Shown here one piece after another: positions 58,189 through 64,000 of a stretch of DNA of 64,000 nt (positions are counted from its first letter, which is position 1; each line of letters opens with the position of its first letter). Origin of the DNA: Stropharia rugosoannulata (Eukaryota > Basidiomycota > Agaricomycetes > Agaricales > Strophariaceae); contig JANCIK010000006.1 of assembly GCA_028532985.1 (NCBI GenBank), positions 2,542,001 to 2,606,000 of the forward strand, read 5' to 3'. A program made the position numbers and the translations under genes. The notes below the pieces were generated by a model. That model was given only the letters and a program-made list of their open reading frames with translations, was not told the origin of the DNA and did no database searches.

Positions 58189-58250
58189 GATTGCAGAATG
58201 ATGAGAGATGCAATCGACGTGAGAGTGGGTGGACCGATTCATCTTGCCAG

Positions 58251-59215
58251 CTAAGCATGCTTCGCCGTCGGATCTGGTTGCTCTTTCGGCGTTACGAGCA
58301 TGCCAGTGACCAGGTCCTTGGAAAGCAGCTTGTTGATGTGTGCATGGCTGTGATGTCTGCAACGACGATGCCAGAGCTCTGCATTGAGGGGTAGAGTGGA
58401 CAACGATGAAGCAGAGCATGCAGATTTGCAAATGGGACGTGTGAGGCCATCCAGAATGGCAGAGTGCGATGCATTCATAGTTGCAGTGAAGATGGTCTTG
58501 CCTGAGCAGTTGAAGTACATCTTGTTTGCATTGATCTCAATCAGGATGCCAGAGCGCTTGGTGAGGTACAGACATGCAAGCAGGTTGTTGTGCAACTTGG
58601 GGACATGCAGGACGCATTGAATGACTACTGCGTCCGCTTTCTTGCCATTGATGACTGGATGGAACACCACATTGCCAACACCCTCAGAGTAGACAATAGA
58701 ATCATCTGCGAGACGAATTGGGACACAGTGAGGTTTGTACTCCACAATCCAGTCTCGATGAGGCGTCATATGGCTAGTTGCACCTGTATCTGCGAGCCAG
58801 TCGAAATCATTGCCTTGTGCGTCACCTGTAGCAAGTGCAGACGCGAAACCTGCATACTCGACGATTTGCAATGTCTCCTCTGCTGGGGCAAAGCAGAGTG
58901 TGCCATTTGACTAACAGCTGCCAGAGTCAACCACATGCTCACTGGGTCATGCAGAATGTGAGCCAAGTGTGATTTGAGCTTGTTCTGAACATGACTGTGG
59001 ATGTAGCCAGCAGCAGCAGTCAACTTGCTTGTCCACATGTCATGTGCCTCAATCTCAGGCATAGACGGCGTGAGTGAGAGCACAGGACGCTTGCATTCAC
59101 CAGTAACCAGACGCCATAGCTCCTGAGAGCATAACCATGCTTTCATGTTGCAAGACCAGAGTTGGTAGTTGGCAGTGCTCAGTTTGTCAAACTGAGGTGT
59201 TGCAAAGAAACTCAT
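58251..59215 (-). pseudogene. Copia gag A and protease (A2)
   Basis: ATG 59215: MSFFATPQFDKLSTANYQLW. The gag is internally deleted after LAHILHDPVSMW and shifts frame near 58880. The protease region FDWLADTGATSHMTPHRDW has an intact DTGA active site, followed by the pre-integrase domain ELWHRRCRHHSHAHINKLLS, which breaks off at KHACLAGKM into B-type leader DNA. Confidence 0.88.
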
Positions 59216-59912
59216 GGTTGCAGGTGAAGCAAAGTGGTGAATGACGTGAAGTGGTATGAGGTGGTAGCTGAGAATGGCGCAAACGATGTGGCAAAGTTGC
59301 GAGACGAGCTGGGCTGAAATGCACGAGCAGTGAACAGAACACTTGCAGTATCACAATTAGGCCGAGTTGAGCACTTGCAGTAAAACGTTGATTGCACGAG
59401 CAGTACTGAACCGATTGACACAAGATTGAACCAAGGTATAGTTCAATGATGCAGAACGTGTGTGATGGAGTTGTGCGAACGACAGTGACGATGTGCGAGT
59501 GCAGTGAGCAAAACTGTTTCAGAGTGTCAATTGGACGGAATTGAGCACTCTGGTGAAGAACAGTGTATTGCTAGTGAACGGCTGATCGCGATAACCTGTG
59601 AGTGGGCAAGTGACGGGAGACACGTGTAAAGATGAGGTCCTCGAAAGGACCACGTGTTTCGACGATCAGGAGAGCCCGGGGAGCGAAGTCTCTGGTGAAC
59701 ACCAAGAGAGTGCTATTGACCTAAAACCAAAAGAAGCAGATTGCTCGATAACTGTGCAAGCTGGTGGAATGCAGGTGGTACCAGAACAACGGTCGTGACA
59801 TGGCAGTCGTGCTCACGAAAAATGTAGGAAAAACGAACGACGATGAGTGTTAGGTTAAGTACCAAGCCACTCAGTGGAGAAAGGACAGTAGAGTAGTGAT
59901 GAGTAGGATGCT

Positions 59913-59933
59913 CAGAGCGCAGGGCTCATAACC
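59913..59933 (-). promoter_or_regulatory. Copia primer-binding site
   Basis: Next to LTR 3 the minus strand reads GGTTATGAGCCCTGCGCTC, close to the complement of the anticodon arm of fungal initiator tRNA-Met (GGGCUCAUAACC). Use of an internal half of initiator tRNA-Met as primer is known for copia elements. This fixes LTR 3 as a 5' LTR. Confidence 0.7.
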
Positions 59934-60137
59934 TGTTGAAAGCAGACTGCTTACAGGCGCAGAGAGCGAACCTAACTCACACAGAGATGGTGGTGGTAAG
60001 AGATTAAGAGGCATCTACACTAGTACATGCCTTATATACTACCATAAGCGAGATTAACTATATATGGAGCATACTAAATATAGTACGCAATATCTAATCT
60101 ACTGCTGATGGTCAAGTCCAATCCATGTAATCTAACA
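59934..60137 (-). repeat. Copia LTR 3, 5' LTR of the chimeric element
   Basis: Nearly identical to LTR 1; the primer-binding site follows it on the minus strand. Confidence 0.87.
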
Positions 60138-60844
60138 CTGGTACCACTCTCGTTCCGCCAGCTCAATCAGTCCTCACGCAATTTGCTCTTTTTCTTTACA
60201 GGTTCTCTGCACTCTCTTGGTTGCACCAGAGACTGCTTCAGCTTTGTGCTTCCCAGAGCTGTCTGCTCTTTTGCGCATTTAGGGCTTCCTGATCGTTGCC
60301 CCACTCCGTTCTTTCGAGGATCCACTCTTCATACACTCCCCTCGCTGCGTGGCGACTGCCACGTCACTACGCTCTGTCGTTCTTCCGCAATCGACTGGTC
60401 TTCACCAGAGTGCTCAACTCCTCGAGTTAGGACCTCGAAATTTGTTCAGTTCACTGCGACCTCGCATCGACGTCGACTCCGTTGCAACTCAGCATACCGT
60501 TTCCTTCATCATCGATACATCGAGCCCCAAGTCTCATCTCGATCGGTCCCATCGTTGTTGAGCAATTCACACTTTAGTACCCAAGTGCTCAACTCCTCGA
60601 GTTTGCAACTCCAATTTGGTCGTCGTTACCACGCCCCGAGTTCGTCATTGTTACCCCTATAACTTGGCAGTCCTAGGTTTCGCGTGCTTGACTATCGGTC
60701 CACCCACTCTCACGTCGATTGCATCTCTCATTGTTCCGCAATCATGTCTTCTTCATCAACACCTCAATTCCCCAAATTGAACTCTGTCAACTATCCATCA
60801 TGGTCTGCATCCATGAAGGCCTGGCTTCATTCTCATGGTGTTTG
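60138..60844 (+). other. Segment X, second copy
   Basis: Repeat of 53263-53969 with only short indels, again between two LTRs, showing that LTR-X-LTR-internal is the duplicated unit. Confidence 0.75.
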
Positions 60845-61048
60845 TGTTGAAAGCAGACTGCTTACAGGTGCAGAGAGCGAACCTAACACACACAGAGATG
60901 ATGGTGGGAAGAGATTAAGAGGCATCTACACTAGTACATGCCTTATATACTACCATAAGCGAGATTAACTATATATGGAGCGTACTAATTATAGTATGCG
61001 ATATCTAATCTACTGCTGATGGTCAAGTCCAATCCATGTAATCTAACA
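60845..61048 (-). repeat. Copia LTR 4
   Basis: Nearly identical to LTR 2, with the same adjacent polypurine tract (61049-61062). LTR 1 to 3 and LTR 2 to 4 are both offset by 6875 bp. Confidence 0.87.
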
Positions 61049-64000
61049 CTCCCCCGTGACCAAGGCAGTCTCTATACTACAGTATATACACTATGGTCGA
61101 ACTCCCATGTGAGAGCGACAGTAATCTACTTTTGCTGCTGAGAGCAGTTTGGTGAGAATGTTAGCCACCTGTTGTGTTGTGGGTATAAACGAAGGTGTGA
61201 TGACTCTGTTCTGTACAGCGTCGTGTAGCCAGTAGAAACAAAGGTCGAGATGCTTCATACATCCGTGGTGCTCTGGGTTTTTCGATACACTAATGGCAGA
61301 CTGGTTGTCGATGTGCAGTGTGGAGGAACCGGAATTGTGAAGCCAAACTCGTGCAGTATGTTGTGCATCCAGGAGATCTCCTTGCCAGCCTCAACTGCAG
61401 CAACAAACTCAGCTTCAGTAGTGGAAAGCGTCACAATGCTCTGCAACTGTTGCACCAAGATCCCTGCATTTGAATCGTTCACTGAGTTGCTTCACAGCAC
61501 AGTCAATGGATGAAGTTGATTTGGATGCAAACATGATGTTGTCAATGTAGATGGGCACGAAAATGCGAACTGTGCCATCTGAGTAGATGTACACTGACCT
61601 GTCTGCTTCCACTTGCTTGAAACCCATATCAGTGAGAACGGAGTGCAACTTCATGTTCCACTGCCTAGCTGATTGCTTGAGACCGTAAAGCAATTTGCGC
61701 AACTTGCACACCTTGTTTGGTGCACCTTTGTGAAATCCCTCAGGCTGCAGCATGTAGATGTCCTCATCCAAGTCACCATTGGTGAATGCAGACGAAATGT
61801 CCACAGAACGTAGCTCAAGGTCCTCTGCAGCTGCAATAGCCAGTATCATGCGCAAGGTTGCTGGACGGAAGGTGGGAGCAAAGACTTTGGTGTAATCGAC
61901 TCCAGGATGTTGACTATAGCCCTTTGCGACGATACGAGCCTTGTAACGCTCCACAGTGCCATCTGCATGATGCTTGACCTTGAAGACCCAACCAGAACCA
62001 ATAGCCTTTGCACCAGGTGGCAAGTCGACGATTTCCCATGTGTTGTTCTGCAGCAGTGTGTTGTACTCTGCATTTGCTGTGTCTCGCCATCTGTCTGCAT
62101 TGTCCCCTTGAGTGCCTGCTTGTAGTTCTTGGGATCTGACACAGTAGCAGCACCAGCAAACTGAACCTCTTCCAAGCCTTGGTCAACAGTGTAACTGTCA
62201 AGTTCGTCATTATCGAGGTCATCAGTCTCAGAAGGCGGCGTAGACGGCGGGAGGGGCACAGCAGTAGGTTTGACTTTCCACCATTCGCCAGGAGGTCGAG
62301 ATTCACGTGTAGTGCGTCTCAGAGGCTCAGCAACGACTTTGGGTTCCACAGGAATGGGAGGTGCAACAGTACGAGGCAGTTTGGGCACGTTTGGGGCAGA
62401 ATGCTGATCTCGTCGAGTTGAGCATGTTGGTGTTTTTGACGATTGCAGAATGTGATGCAATCACTCCAACTTGGCTGTGGTACTGTCAGACTCGTCTTTC
62501 GACGCCCTATCCGATGGTACTTGTCTCGACTTGCTAGGACCAGTAGGTGGACCGGAATGCACATGCAATTTTCCAGAATGCGAATTGGGCAGAGTTGAGC
62601 ACTTTGGTAAACTCGATGATTTCACACCAGTGGTCGGTTTCTGTGAGTTGGGAGTAGGTGCATTGTGTTCGTCGTCAGATGACGAGTCAGATGGTGCTGG
62701 TCCCGCCGAAGGAGGTGCAGTTGGTGCGTCCGAGTCATCAGTATCCAAGTCAGGCAAATAGGCAGCAGTAGAATCCCCCCCAGAATCTGGCACATCTGAG
62801 AAGTATGAAGGCATGCCCTTTGGAAACAGGTTGATTGGTGAAGTGACCTTCAAACCAGGAAAACTGTGTTCGTCAAAGATAGCACGTTCTGAGATCACAT
62901 ACTTCTTAGTGGACGGATTGTAGAACTGCCAGCCTTTGTAGCCTGTAGGATAACCGACGAAAATGCACTTCTCAACATGTGGTTGTAGTGACTTGCGTTT
63001 GTCTCTCTGCACAAAGACATACGCAGCACAACCAAAAACACGGAGATGGCTCATATCAGGTTTCTTGCCATGCCACTCAGTGTAAGGCACAGAGTCAGTC
63101 AGAGACGACGTAGGGAGCCTGTTCCACACGTGAATGTAAGCCATGACAGCAAGTCGCCAGAACGAGAGTGGAGCTTTGCCTCTACCAGCATTGCAGTGAC
63201 ATGCTCAGCAATAGTGCGATTGGCGCGTTCAGCAACACCATTCTGCTGAGGCCGATTGCGTGTGCTGTGGCGCCTGTGAATGCCGCATTGCTCCATAAAC
63301 CGTATGAACTCGTTTGACATGTATTCACCAGCCTTGTCATCCTGCATTGCCTTGATTTTCGCATTCAGCTGGTTCTCTGCATATGCCTTGTACACCTTAA
63401 ATGCATCAAATGCGTCCAACTTCTGCTTCAGGAACATGACAGCATGCAGGTGAGTGCAGTCGTCAATGAATGTGATCCAGTAGCGATGTCCCTCAGGCGT
63501 AGGCACTGAGAGCGGACCGTGCAAGTCAGAATGCACCAATTCAAGTGGTTGCGTCGATTTGCGAGTGGAGCTCGGAAATGTGCCAGACGTCATCTTGCCA
63601 GCTAAGCATGCTTCGCCGTCGGATCTGGTTGCTCTTTCGGCGTTATGAGCATGCCAGTGACCAGATCCTTCGAAAGCAGCTTGTTGATGTGTGCATGGCT
63701 GTGATGTCTGCAACGACGATGCCATAGCTCAGCATTCAGTGGTAGAGTCGACGTTGCGTTTGCAGACTGTGTAGCAGGCTCCGTGGCGCATTCAGGATAC
63801 CACTGTGAGATGCAGTAATCGTTGCAGTGAACAGAGTCTTGCCATTTTGCTTGAAGTGCATAGTACTATCATCAACTTCCATAATCATGCCTTTGCGTTT
63901 AGTGAGGTATAAACAAGCAAGTAGATTATTCTTAAGCAATGGTACATGTAAAACGCGAGATATCTCTACAGAAGGCGCTTCCCATTAACAACCGGGTGGA
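61049..64000 (-). mobile_element. Copia internal region, tandem unit 2 (runs off the window)
   Basis: Repeats 54174 to about 57140: RNase H and reverse transcriptase (61091-62460, same Y-I-D-N), integrase (62461-63725) and the protease remnant (63736 onward). Differences from unit 1 are mostly single-base changes in short runs, for example at 61324 (GGAGGAACC), 62104 (GTCCCCTTG) and 63170 (GTGGAGCTT), which break frames that are open in unit 1; 63979 lacks a TTCC repeat. Confidence 0.9.

Larger units (their letters stand above)
53970..60137 (-). mobile_element. Chimeric Ty1/copia element (A-type 5' half, B-type 3' half)
   Basis: 5' LTR 59934-60137, primer-binding site, A-type leader, gag and protease (59215 to 58251), then a junction at about 58240 to a B-type leader, gag, protease, integrase, reverse transcriptase and RNase H (58188 to 54216), and 3' LTR 53970-54173. 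Two gag starts in one element and an abrupt junction after CLAGKM point to recombination between two copia subfamilies. The element carries frameshifts, stops and a reverse-transcriptase active-site change, so it is not autonomous. Confidence 0.82.

Overview
The window is a nested stack of transposable elements from a fungus, almost certainly a mushroom-forming basidiomycete (Agaricomycetes). The evidence is the combination of KDZ (Kyakuja-Dileera-Zisupton) and Plavaka transposases, a DUF6532 gene, a JBP1/TET-type dioxygenase, a Tad-like LINE, Ty1/copia elements and genes broken by many 42-70 nt GT-AG introns. I found no conserved single-copy host gene, rRNA, CRISPR array or convincing functional tRNA.

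Layer 1 (oldest) is Ty1/copia DNA on the minus strand, 50866-64000. It includes four near-identical 204-bp LTRs, a chimeric element built from two copia subfamilies, and a tandem duplication with a 6875-bp offset that runs off the window. Layer 2 is a KDZ transposon inserted in copia, occupying 1-50865 with its left tip outside the window; about 16.8 kb is its own DNA. It carries a JBP1/TET-like 2-oxoglutarate dioxygenase (562-1583), an unrecognised gene (16624 to 4465, minus), the KDZ transposase (44193 to 16724, minus), an unrecognised intact gene (44327-46474, plus) and a Pro-rich coiled-coil gene (49846 to 48108, minus). The dioxygenase, the transposase and the 16624-4465 gene contain eight in-frame stops between them, each one C-to-T step from CGA or CAG, with no frameshift found in the transposase.

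Layer 3 is two inverted copies of a 10.28-kb Plavaka transposon, 5450-15731 and 18058-41800, each splitting a KDZ-element gene and flanked by a 2-bp target duplication. Each copy carries five genes: small minus gene d, minus gene a, a plus coiled-coil gene, the minus transposase and a plus DUF6532 gene (orientations for the left copy). Layer 4 hit only the right Plavaka copy: a full-length intact LINE (25811-32560), a roughly 1.2-kb LTR-like insert (about 32943-34163), a 4163-bp foldback element whose ends resemble the KDZ ends and whose loop holds captured copia sequence (35783-39945), and an intact Tc1/mariner element (40136-41460). The left copy preserves the empty site of each. A truncated LINE (51748-52952) also sits in the copia leader.

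The candidates for something little described are the KDZ element with its JBP1/TET gene and three companions, the five-gene Plavaka element, and the foldback element that KDZ transposase may move.
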